From contig SFHG01000001.1 in assembly GCA_004555765.1 (NCBI GenBank), positions 1 to 64,000 on the forward strand: a stretch of 64,000 nucleotides of DNA, given 5' to 3'. The stretch is from Bacteroidales bacterium. Lineage in GTDB: Bacteria > Bacteroidota > Bacteroidia > Bacteroidales > Porphyromonadaceae. Made by a program: the position numbers and the translations under genes. Below the pieces are notes generated by a model, which had not been told where the DNA came from, ran no database searches, and worked only from the letters and a program-made list of their open reading frames with translations. This document shows positions 46,544 through 54,400 of this stretch, piece after piece; the stretch's first letter is position 1, and every line of letters starts with the position of its first letter.

Positions 46544-46639
46544 GATGTGGGTTTGTAAAATAGTTGTAAGTTTTTCCGGTCGACTCGGATTTAGGTTTCG
46601 TCGGCACTCCGATGACCGAGCCGTTTCCTTCTTGTTTTG

Positions 46640-46670
46640 CAAATTTACCAATAAAAAACCAAACCACAAA
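46640..46670 (-). promoter_or_regulatory. Promoter for the MACPF gene
   Basis: TTTG (46670-46667), a 19-bp gap and TAAATTTG (46647-46640) on the minus strand. The leader to the ATG at 46543 is about 90 nt. Confidence 0.65.
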
Positions 46671-46737
46671 TAACGACGACAAAGAGTATAGCCCCATTCA
46701 AAAACACCCGAATCACAAGTACTCAATGAGACTTTGG

Positions 46738-46827
46738 GGAGGTACGGGCATAGAAGGGGAAAAGGTACAGACCGGGGAGAAAAGATTGGTCCGTGTCTCA
46801 CCGAAGCGAGACACGGACCAAAATTAT
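46738..46827. repeat. 90-bp direct repeat, right copy, including a terminator hairpin
   Basis: Same sequence as 44936-45025 except that the hairpin loop (46800-46807) reads ACCGAAGC, the exact reverse complement of the left loop. The arms are 46786-46799 and 46808-46821. It ends 27 bp past the clpB stop codon and is the likely clpB terminator. Confidence 0.9.
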
Positions 46828-46854
46828 TTGTCGGGATCAGGCGCCCCAAATGGG

Positions 46855-49455
46855 TCAGACGTTGCGGAAGACGAACTTGCCACCCGCCTCGTCGTAATCA
46901 AGCTCGATAGGCGAAGCAGAGGAGACTTTGCCTCCAAGGATGTCGGTGGCAAGGTCGTTGAGGACACGCCTCTGGATGACACGCTTGACGGGACGCGCTC
47001 CATACTGGGGATTGTAGCCCTCCTCCGCGATCTCTGCGACGGCATCCTCCGTGTAGGTGAGTGTGATATCCTGCTCACTCAGAGTCTTGATGACATTGCC
47101 GAGCTGGATGCGTACCACGTCCGAAATCTGACTCTTGGATAGCGGCGTGAAGACTATGGTCTCGTCGATACGGTTGAGGAACTCGGGGCGAATCGTCCGC
47201 TTCAAGAGGTCCAAGACCTGGGTACGGGTCTTTTCGATCACTTCGAGGGCATTTTCGGAGGAAAAGCCCTCCATATTTTCCCGGATGATGTCCGCACCCA
47301 TATTGCTCGTCATGATGATGATGGTGTTCTTGAAGTTCACCGTACGACCTTTATTGTCCGTAAGCCTGCCGTCGTCGAGGACTTGGAGGAGGACATTGAA
47401 GACATCGGGGTGCGCCTTCTCGATTTCATCGAAAAGGACGACGGAGTACGGTTTGCGCCGAATGGCCTCCGTGAGCTGTCCGCCCTCTTCATAGCCGATG
47501 TATCCGGGAGGCGCCCCCACAAGGCGTGAGGCGGTGTGCTTCTCCTGATACTCGCTCATATCGATGCGGGTCATCATATTCTCGTCGTCAAAGAGTACTT
47601 CGGCAAGCGCACGCGCCACTTCCGTCTTCCCCACCCCGGTGGAGCCGAGGAAAAGGAACGACCCGATAGGGCGCTTCGTGTCCTGGAGTCCCGCACGACT
47701 ACGGCGTACCGCGTTAGCGATGGCGGCGATGGCTTCATTCTGTCCCACTACGCGTTTGTGCAGCTCGTCCTCAAGGGAGAGGAGCTTTTCGCGCTCGCTC
47801 TTAAGCATCTTGGAGACCGGGATGTGGGTCCACTTGGAGACCACGTCGGCAATGTCCTCGGAGTCGACCACCTCTTTGACGAGGGGTTTATCCTTCTGGA
47901 GCGCGCGGAGCTTATCCTCTGCCTCCTTGATGGAGTCGGAGAGTTTCCGGAGCTTACCGTAGCGGATCTCGGCCACCAGACCGTAATTGCCTTCGCGCTC
48001 TGCCCGCTCTGCTTGGAGCTTCAGGTCTTCGATTTCGGCCTTGCTCCTTTGGATCACGTCCGCTTGCTCCTTCTCGCTCTGCCACTTGGCACGGAGTGCC
48101 GTCTCCTCGTCCCTCAGTCCGGAGAGCTCCGTCTCCACCCGTTTGAGGTTATCGGCGTTACCGTCCCTTTTGATTGCTTCGCGCTCAATCTCAAGCTGTT
48201 TAATCTTACGCTCTATCTCGTCAAGTTCTTCGGGCGCGGAGTCTACCTGCATACGTAGCCGGGCTGCCGCTTCGTCCATCAGGTCTATGGCTTTGTCCGG
48301 GAGGTAGCGTTCGGTGACGTACCGACCGGAGAGCTTGACGGCAGCGATGATGGCGTCGTCGAGGATACGGACTTTGTGGTGGGTCTCGTACCTTTCTTTC
48401 AGACCACGGAGGATGGAGATGGCGTCCTCTTCGGACGGTTCGTCGACCATAACGACCTGGAAGCGCCTCTCAAGCGCCTTATCCTTCTCGAAATACTTCT
48501 GGTACTCGTCCAGTGTGGTGGCACCTATCGCTCTCAGCTCACCGCGTGCCAAGGCGGGCTTAAGGATATTGGCGGCATCCATAGCCCCCTCACCCTTACC
48601 TGCGCCGACGAGGGTATGGATCTCGTCGATGAAGAGAATCACTTCGCCTTCCGACTGCTTGACCTCATTCACGACACTTTTGAGCCGTTCCTCAAACTCG
48701 CCTTTGTACTTGGCACCCGCGACAAGCGCTCCCATATCGAGGGAAAAGAGCTTCTTGCTCTTCAGGTTCTCCGGCACGTCACCGCGCACGATCCTCTGCG
48801 CCAATCCTTCGGCGATGGCGGTCTTACCGACCCCCGGCTCGCCTATGAGGATGGGGTTATTTTTCGTCCTACGACTGAGGATCTGGAGGACGCGGCGTAT
48901 TTCGTCGTCCCTGCCGATGACGGGGTCAAGCTTACCGCCTTGTGCGAGTTCGATGAGGTTCTGTGCGTATTTGCCGAGGGCGTTGTAGGTCTCTTCGGCA
49001 CTCTGTGAGGTCACTTTGCCGGTGCTTTTCCGCATCTCGGTGACGGCTTTCTCAAGCGTGTCACGCGTGAGTCCCTGGTCTTTGAGGAGACGGGAAGCAC
49101 CGTTATTCGTATTAAAGAGTCCTATGAAAAGATGCTCGATGGTTACGAATTGGTCGCCCATCTTTGTGGCACTCTTCTCGGCCTCCGCAAGGGCTGTATT
49201 GAGATCCTGACTTAGGAAAGGCTGACCACCTGCCACTTTTGGCAAATGTGTCAGTGCCAAGTCGGTATTTTTCTTGAGCGCAGGTACGGAGCCCCCTGCT
49301 TTGGAAATCAAAAACTCCGCTATCTGCGTATCGTCCTCGAGGAGGGCTTTGAGCAAATGTTCGGGCTCTACGGCCTGCTGCCCGCCACTCTCGGCATAGC
49401 GGAGCGCCGCCTGCACGGCCTCCTGTGCTTTAATGGTAAGTTTCTCCCAGTTCAT
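46855..49455 (-). CDS. clpB: Protein disaggregase ClpB
   Basis: Hsp100 AAA+ machine that works with DnaK to rescue aggregated proteins. It is 866 residues with the full layout: two Clp N repeats (1-150), NBD1 with Walker A GEPGVGKTAIAEG, Walker B VILFIDEIHTLVGAG, and the middle coiled-coil domain (about 410-530, RKIKQLEIEREAIKRD onward). NBD2 follows, with GSTGVGKTEVARA and VVLFDEIEKAHPDV. Its 5' region holds an array of five ATTAGTCGACT sites at 21-22 bp spacing (49495-49590), the only obvious candidate for regulation. The terminator is the 90-bp repeat. Confidence 0.97.
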   Translation of the reverse strand: MNWEKLTIKAQEAVQAALRYAESGGQQAVEPEHLLKALLEDDTQIAEFLISKAGGSVPALKKNTDLALTHLPKVAGGQPFLSQDLNTALAEAEKSATKMGDQFVTIEHLFIGLFNTNNGASRLLKDQGLTRDTLEKAVTEMRKSTGKVTSQSAEETYNALGKYAQNLIELAQGGKLDPVIGRDDEIRRVLQILSRRTKNNPILIGEPGVGKTAIAEGLAQRIVRGDVPENLKSKKLFSLDMGALVAGAKYKGEFEERLKSVVNEVKQSEGEVILFIDEIHTLVGAGKGEGAMDAANILKPALARGELRAIGATTLDEYQKYFEKDKALERRFQVVMVDEPSEEDAISILRGLKERYETHHKVRILDDAIIAAVKLSGRYVTERYLPDKAIDLMDEAAARLRMQVDSAPEELDEIERKIKQLEIEREAIKRDGNADNLKRVETELSGLRDEETALRAKWQSEKEQADVIQRSKAEIEDLKLQAERAEREGNYGLVAEIRYGKLRKLSDSIKEAEDKLRALQKDKPLVKEVVDSEDIADVVSKWTHIPVSKMLKSEREKLLSLEDELHKRVVGQNEAIAAIANAVRRSRAGLQDTKRPIGSFLFLGSTGVGKTEVARALAEVLFDDENMMTRIDMSEYQEKHTASRLVGAPPGYIGYEEGGQLTEAIRRKPYSVVLFDEIEKAHPDVFNVLLQVLDDGRLTDNKGRTVNFKNTIIIMTSNMGADIIRENMEGFSSENALEVIEKTRTQVLDLLKRTIRPEFLNRIDETIVFTPLSKSQISDVVRIQLGNVIKTLSEQDITLTYTEDAVAEIAEEGYNPQYGARPVKRVIQRRVLNDLATDILGGKVSSASPIELDYDEAGGKFVFRNV

Positions 49456-49483
49456 ATCTTATTATTCCTTCCTTTAGTTGAGT

Positions 49484-49592
49484 GTTTCAAACGAATTAGT
49501 CGACTGTCTCGGAAAATTAGTCGACTAATCTGGAAAATTAGTCGACTAATCCGGAAAATTAGTCGACTGTTTCAAACGAATTAGTCGACTGT
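49484..49592. repeat. Five-site ATTAGTCGACT array upstream of clpB
   Basis: ATTAGTCGACT occurs at 49495, 49516, 49537, 49558 and 49580, so the spacing is 21, 21, 21 and 22 bp. The core AGTCGACT is a palindrome; copies 2 and 3 extend to ATTAGTCGACTAAT. The first and last copies share the extra flank GTTTCAAACGA. The array lies 40-135 bp before the clpB start codon. From 49593 to 49790 I see only a few half sites of the GGTACGT family. Confidence 0.75.
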
Positions 49593-49790
49593 TTCGGTTG
49601 AAAAGGTCGAGAGATCGTGTTCGTTTGCATAAGCGTTACGCCTATCCTTTTGCAAAAAGCGACACAATGACGAAATGGGGGCAGACCGTCCGCCATATTG
49701 TCGCCCGCCCTGCCATTACGGGCCGGCGAATCTCGGCACGGAGAATCCCGGTACGTATCTCGAAAAGACCAGATACGATACAAGAAAAAA

Positions 49791-49832
49791 TTTTTGACCC
49801 GTATCCCGGCAGCGCGAGATACAGGTCAAAAA
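49791..49832 (-). terminator. Terminator after the OmpA-family gene
   Basis: 15-base arms with one mismatch (49791-49805 with 49818-49832), 12-base loop. On the minus strand the stem ends in an A/T stretch AAAAATTTTTTCTTG. It lies 42 bp past the stop codon of the gene ending at 49875. Confidence 0.7.
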
Positions 49833-49874
49833 CGGATTGTTATTTACGGGCTTACAGGAGCCGGAAATCAAGCA

Positions 49875-50822
49875 TCAGAGGGCTTTTTCGCCATAGTCGG
49901 GACGGATGTCCACACGGCGCCCTGCGGGGTACTTGCTCTTGGTGTCTTTCATCGAGTCTATGCCCGACGGGATGACTTTGAGAAGCCCTTCGGAGATACC
50001 CTGCTTCTTGAGGTAATCGGCAGCGGCCTGTACCCGACGGGCAGAGAGCTTGTTATTGTAGCTCATCTTGCCTTCGGGCGAAGCCCAACCGCGGAGCGTG
50101 ACACCCATACCCGTCTCTTTGATCCAGCCGGCGACATCATCAAGGACTTTCTTCGCTTCCTCATCTAACTTGGAGCTGTCGTAGCCGTAGAAGACCCGAC
50201 TGAGGAAGTGTTCCCAAGACGCCGCTTTTGCCCCCGGTCTGAGGGCGACGGGATTGGAGCCGTCCGAAGCACCGGGGACGAGAGAAGACGAGGTACCTGT
50301 CGCCCCGTCCTGCCCGGCCGGAATCACGGCAGCCGAACCGGGCCGAGTACCGGTGAGACCGGAGACCAGATTATTGATGGCATTGGGGCTAAGACCGTTA
50401 TTGGCAAGAAGAAGCAGGATAAAGTTTTCGAGCTTGTCCAGTCTCCTTTCGTACTCCTCCGTGTAGCTCTTCCTAAGTGCGTCATCAAGAAGGCGACGAC
50501 GGAGAGTCTCTACCTTGAAGTCGTTAAGCACCTTGGCTCTATTGATCGCCTCCTGACCCGGGGCACGGGCGGCGACAATCATGGCGGAGATGACTTCTTC
50601 GGCCTCTTCACGCGTAATGGGCAGAAGTGCGTCACCGGGGAGGGACTCGTAGTCCTTTATGCCGAGCAGTTTGCCGTAATCCGCACGATCCGTACGCACG
50701 GTCGCGACGCTATCCTGAGGCATCGTGACACGCGTCACGCGCGCTTCCTGCGCCCCGGCGGTCGCTCCCGCAAGGGAGAGCGCACCGAGGGTAAGGCTGA
50801 GTATAATGTCTCTTTTTTTCAT
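49875..50822 (-). CDS. OmpA-family C-terminal domain protein
   Basis: A 315-residue envelope protein with a signal peptide ending TAGAQ (about residue 25). Residues about 60-140 are helical, including a possible coiled coil RRLDKLENFILLLL. A linker rich in Gly, Ser and Ala (about 150-195) follows. The OmpA-like peptidoglycan-binding domain covers about 205-315: FYGYDSSKLDEEAKKVLDDVAGWI, RGWASPEG, LSARRVQAAADYLKKQGI and RRVDIR. It probably ties the outer membrane to peptidoglycan. It starts 61 bp after the large barrel gene and likely shares its transcript and perhaps its complex. Confidence 0.85.
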   Translation of the reverse strand: MKKRDIILSLTLGALSLAGATAGAQEARVTRVTMPQDSVATVRTDRADYGKLLGIKDYESLPGDALLPITREEAEEVISAMIVAARAPGQEAINRAKVLNDFKVETLRRRLLDDALRKSYTEEYERRLDKLENFILLLLANNGLSPNAINNLVSGLTGTRPGSAAVIPAGQDGATGTSSSLVPGASDGSNPVALRPGAKAASWEHFLSRVFYGYDSSKLDEEAKKVLDDVAGWIKETGMGVTLRGWASPEGKMSYNNKLSARRVQAAADYLKKQGISEGLLKVIPSGIDSMKDTKSKYPAGRRVDIRPDYGEKAL

Positions 50823-50883
50823 ATCTCTAAATCTGTTGCTTAGTGTGAGTAGGATCTACTTTACGTCTAATAAAGCAACCTCT

Positions 50884-53097
50884 TTAGAATACGAAACGGT
50901 AACCGACAGCAATCTGGTTATTCTTGAAGAGATTTCTGATGGAGTAGTCGGCAAAGACTTCGCCCGCTGTGCCGAGTTTGAAATTCGCACCGAGGATGAT
51001 GTTCGTGCCGAAGCTTGCACCGAGACCGTGGTTGAAGAAGCCGAGACCGGCACCCACGTAAGGATCAAGCACAAAGTCGCTGAGACGGAAATTGTAGATC
51101 ACGTTGGCAGAGAGGTCGAAACCGGTCTTGCTACCTACGCCGACGGCTACTTCGGGGACGAAGTCAAGGTTCGTGTCGGAGATCTGGAGGTACCCTCTTG
51201 CACCGAGCTGCCACTGTGTGCCTTCGCCGAGGTTCACGCCGGTAAAGACGGCGAGACGGTTAAGCTTGAGATAGCTGGTACGTGCAGGAGAGAGGGCAGC
51301 AGCAGAGGGATTCGTGTAGACGTTAGGGTCGATGCGCTGAGCAGGAACCGCTGCTTCACTTCCGGGAGCCACGGGAGCAGCGACAGCAGGCGCCACGGGA
51401 GCAGTGTAGCCGGTACCCGGAGCGATGATGGTCGTGGAAGGTGCCACGCCGTTATTCTGACGTTCAAGGGCGTTAACGCGGGCACGAAGGTCTGCGATGA
51501 TCTGATCCTTGGAGGCGTCGGCAGAAACGGGTGCAAGACCGCGCTGTGCGTTTTGGGCATTGATGGCGGTGAGTACCACGTCCATTTCATCCTGTGTAAA
51601 GAGGGAAGCACGAGCGCTCTCTTCGGAGCGAATCTTTTCGAGGATGCGATCCACCATGTCCTCAAACTCCTGCTTCGTCATCATATTCTTGGCGTTCACG
51701 TACACATCGCGACCAAAGAGGTTGTCACGGGTATAGCGGGTACGGGCATCGTTGATGTCCCCGTTGAGGACTTCACCCGTGACCGGGTCTACCGTCGTCG
51801 CGGATGCGGTCGGGTAGTAAAGGTCGTTCATCGTAGCGGGGTTGCCGATATTGATGCGGAGTCCTGCGGTGTAGGAGGGGCTGACGACGATCTGGCTGGG
51901 GGCGGAGATTTCTTTGAGTTCGACACCGGCGAGACGGTCAGTCATAAGGAGCCCGTTCACAGTGCCGTAGAAAGCGAACCAGCGGGAGACGGGGATTTCG
52001 ACACCGGCACCCAGTTTGGCAAATAGGTTGTGGCTCTTGAAAGCCTCTTTGGCCTCTTCGGTATTGGTGGAGAGGATGAGGTTGTTTTGGTCGAGATACC
52101 CTGCACCGAACTGGAGGTAAGGCACGATACCGCGCGGATAATTCAGACGGGCAAGGAGGTCGAGACCGTACATACGGTAGTCCTTATTGAAGTTGAAGTC
52201 GAGCTTATCGGGCTGCTCCGTAGCCTGATAGTAGTACGCACGGAGACCGATGAGGCTGGAGAAGTCCAAGCCCACTGCGCCACCCATAAACCACTGGTCT
52301 TCGAGGCCTGCGAGTTTTTCGTTGAAATCGATGTACTGGATACCCGGCTCGATGACGAACTTCATCCCTTGGAAGCCGTCAGAGTAGAGGCTCTGGTATA
52401 CACGACCGTTGGGACCTTCCATCGTGGGGTTGCCACCGAGATAGAAGTCGAGCGAAGCAGCGGCCTGCCAGTTACCCCACTTGCTTGCCTCGGTCTTGTG
52501 GGCGGGGTTGATGAGGGAGTTATTCGCGTCCATATTGAAGCGGACGTTGCGACCCTCAAGGGCAAGGGCGATACGCGGGGAGAAGTTGACTTTCAGCCCC
52601 AGACCTGCCGTCCAGTAGAGTTGAGACTCTTTGAGGCGGGCATCTTGGAGTGCACCATCGGCTGAGTTGTAGTCGAAAGGATTGTAATTCAAGATCTGGA
52701 CGCCTGCACCACCGGTGATGTAGGGCGCGACGGAGTACCCGTTGAGGAGGTTAATCTTCACCTCACCGCCGAAACGGGTAATGTCGGTATCCATCCCGTC
52801 GATTTTATTGAGGGTCTCCTCGTTGAAAGGATTCCAAGAGGTCTTGCCGATGGCCGTCTTAAGGTTAAGCGACTTCTCTGCATTGGCCCGGATTTCGAAA
52901 AACGGTCCAAAGCCGAAGCCCACACGTGCGCCGTAGAAGGGGGAGTTCTTCAAGGCGATGTTTTCGTTCCACCAATTGTATGAAACATAGGGGGAAACTG
53001 TAATGCTCACATCTTGTGTTTGAGCCTTTAGCGTATTCGTACCCAACGACAGGACGGACATAAGTCCAACCGCGATGAGCAAACCTTTCTTTGTCAT
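50884..53097 (-). CDS. Large outer membrane protein with two barrel-like regions
   Basis: A 737-residue protein with a signal peptide ending LKAQ (about residue 26). The start at ATG 53097 is chosen because it begins the signal peptide. Residues about 30-430 read as a beta-barrel (VSPYVSYNWWNENIAL onward). About 470-600 is a helical segment with coiled-coil potential (KDQIIADLRARVNALERQN), and a Pro/Ala/Val-rich linker covers 610-640. The C-terminal 120 residues form a second set of beta strands ending in YSIRNLFKNNQIAVGYRFVF. I recognise no named family. The OmpA-domain protein is encoded next. The -7 box TACCTTTG is at 53155-53148. Confidence 0.75.
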   Translation of the reverse strand: MTKKGLLIAVGLMSVLSLGTNTLKAQTQDVSITVSPYVSYNWWNENIALKNSPFYGARVGFGFGPFFEIRANAEKSLNLKTAIGKTSWNPFNEETLNKIDGMDTDITRFGGEVKINLLNGYSVAPYITGGAGVQILNYNPFDYNSADGALQDARLKESQLYWTAGLGLKVNFSPRIALALEGRNVRFNMDANNSLINPAHKTEASKWGNWQAAASLDFYLGGNPTMEGPNGRVYQSLYSDGFQGMKFVIEPGIQYIDFNEKLAGLEDQWFMGGAVGLDFSSLIGLRAYYYQATEQPDKLDFNFNKDYRMYGLDLLARLNYPRGIVPYLQFGAGYLDQNNLILSTNTEEAKEAFKSHNLFAKLGAGVEIPVSRWFAFYGTVNGLLMTDRLAGVELKEISAPSQIVVSPSYTAGLRINIGNPATMNDLYYPTASATTVDPVTGEVLNGDINDARTRYTRDNLFGRDVYVNAKNMMTKQEFEDMVDRILEKIRSEESARASLFTQDEMDVVLTAINAQNAQRGLAPVSADASKDQIIADLRARVNALERQNNGVAPSTTIIAPGTGYTAPVAPAVAAPVAPGSEAAVPAQRIDPNVYTNPSAAALSPARTSYLKLNRLAVFTGVNLGEGTQWQLGARGYLQISDTNLDFVPEVAVGVGSKTGFDLSANVIYNFRLSDFVLDPYVGAGLGFFNHGLGASFGTNIILGANFKLGTAGEVFADYSIRNLFKNNQIAVGYRFVF

Positions 53098-53147
53098 AAA
53101 GGATCTGATAATATTATAGGGGTGTAAAAGATAAATCATTTCGATCG

Positions 53148-53155
53148 CAAAGGTA
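53148..53155 (-). promoter_or_regulatory. -7 box for the large outer membrane protein gene
   Basis: TACCTTTG on the minus strand, 51 bp upstream of the start codon. No TTTG at the expected distance. Confidence 0.45.
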
Positions 53156-53271
53156 CTAAAAATAAGCCACCCACCCGGTATTTTGTACAAGTTCCTGCCA
53201 TTTGCCACAAAAAACATCCCCATTTACCATAGAGAATGTGTCGGGGGAAAGGAAGGCGGAGGACAACAGGA

Positions 53272-53366
53272 AGCGAAAACTTTGGCCTGTATCTCGTCCG
53301 CGCGAGACTCAGAGCGAAAAGAAAACTTTGGTCCGTATCTCGTCCGCGCGAGATACGAACCAAAAT
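53272..53366. repeat. Tandem pair of GTATCTCGTCCGCGCGAGA hairpins
   Basis: GAAAACTTTGG followed by GTATCTCGTCCGCGCGAGA occurs twice, 47 bp apart (from 53275 and 53322). The second copy forms a 15-base stem with one mismatch (53330-53344 region with 53349-53363). It is a variant of the dispersed palindrome family, 46 bp past the polyprenyl synthase stop codon on that transcript. Nothing else is seen between 53156 and 53411. Confidence 0.6.
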
Positions 53367-53411
53367 CAGTCCCTCATTTGGGCGGTGCCATTCGGATGCA
53401 CTACACCGAAA

Positions 53412-54389
53412 TCAGGATCTACGGTCAAGAAGCGAGGAGTAGAGCTCTCTAAAGAGCGAAGTGTCAAAAGGCAGACCGTCAAGGCCCTCAATGGCGTTAT
53501 CCGTCAGCTCCTCCACTATCCGGACGGCATCCTCGTCCGTATGCAGCTTCCGGTAAAGGTCGGTCATCGCGTTTATTTTCTCGTCGTCTCCTTCTATGGC
53601 AAGAGCCTTTTCGACCTCTTCCGGGGATTTGGAGTAGGCATCAAGAAGAAGCCAGGTGCGCTTGCCTTCGAGAATGTCCCCGCCGCGGCGCTTGCCGAAC
53701 TCTTCATCTTCCGAAAAAATATCCAAATAGTCGTCCATAATCTGAAACGCAGATCCGAAACTCGAGACGGATGCCGAAAGGGTATCCAGATCTTCCGGCG
53801 AACTTATATCGCCGACGAGCGCACCCATTGCCACAGATCCGGTGAGGAGGGCACCGGTCTTGTAGAAGATCATTTCCGAGTGCTCTTCAATGGAGATTTC
53901 GGCGATCGGGCGTGTCTCGAACTCCATATCCAACTGTTGACCGATGCAGACACCCTGAGCCATTTGATTAAACGTGTGGAGCAGCGTAGGCGTAAGCCCG
54001 GGTTCTGTCTCGGAGAGGGCGGTGTAGGCTTCGATAAGCATCGCATCGCCCGAGAGAACGGCTTGAGCAGAGCCCCATTTTTTGTAGACCGTAGGCTTGC
54101 CCCTGCGGATGGGCGCATCGTCCATAAGGTCGTCGTGGATGAGGGAAAAGTTATGAAAGAGTTCGACCGCTTTCATCACGGGTTTGATCTCTTCAAGTTT
54201 CCCCTTCGGATTGCAAGCCTTGTAGGCGAGAAGGGCAAGCAAAGGTCTGAGCCTTTTGCCCCCGAGGTCGAGGGTATATTTGATGGGGCTGAAGAGACCT
54301 TTCGGCTCCGGTTTGGATAGTTCTGCCGACTGCTCTTCGATGACTTTTTTGGTGTCGGCAAGGGCTTTCTTTAGGGTGTATTTGGGCAT
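53412..54389 (-). CDS. Polyprenyl (farnesyl/geranylgeranyl-type) diphosphate synthase
   Basis: Builds prenyl diphosphates from IPP for quinones, undecaprenyl phosphate or other isoprenoids. It is 325 residues from the ATG at 54389-54387, which gives the usual N-terminus. The first Asp-rich motif is LIHDDLMDDAPIRRG, the IPP-binding GGKRLRP comes earlier, and the second Asp motif is FQIMDDYLDIF. The residues before the first motif (ELFHNFSLIHDD) suggest a medium chain product, but chain length cannot be fixed by eye. It starts 11 bp after the OPT transporter stop codon, probably in one operon. Confidence 0.93.
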   Translation of the reverse strand: MPKYTLKKALADTKKVIEEQSAELSKPEPKGLFSPIKYTLDLGGKRLRPLLALLAYKACNPKGKLEEIKPVMKAVELFHNFSLIHDDLMDDAPIRRGKPTVYKKWGSAQAVLSGDAMLIEAYTALSETEPGLTPTLLHTFNQMAQGVCIGQQLDMEFETRPIAEISIEEHSEMIFYKTGALLTGSVAMGALVGDISSPEDLDTLSASVSSFGSAFQIMDDYLDIFSEDEEFGKRRGGDILEGKRTWLLLDAYSKSPEEVEKALAIEGDDEKINAMTDLYRKLHTDEDAVRIVEELTDNAIEGLDGLPFDTSLFRELYSSLLDRRS

Positions 54390-54400
54390 AAATAGAGAGG

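Noticed and set aside
49484..49592. CRISPR array in front of clpB
   Set aside because: The repeat is only 11 bp, the intervening 10 bases are alike rather than unique, and there are no cas genes.
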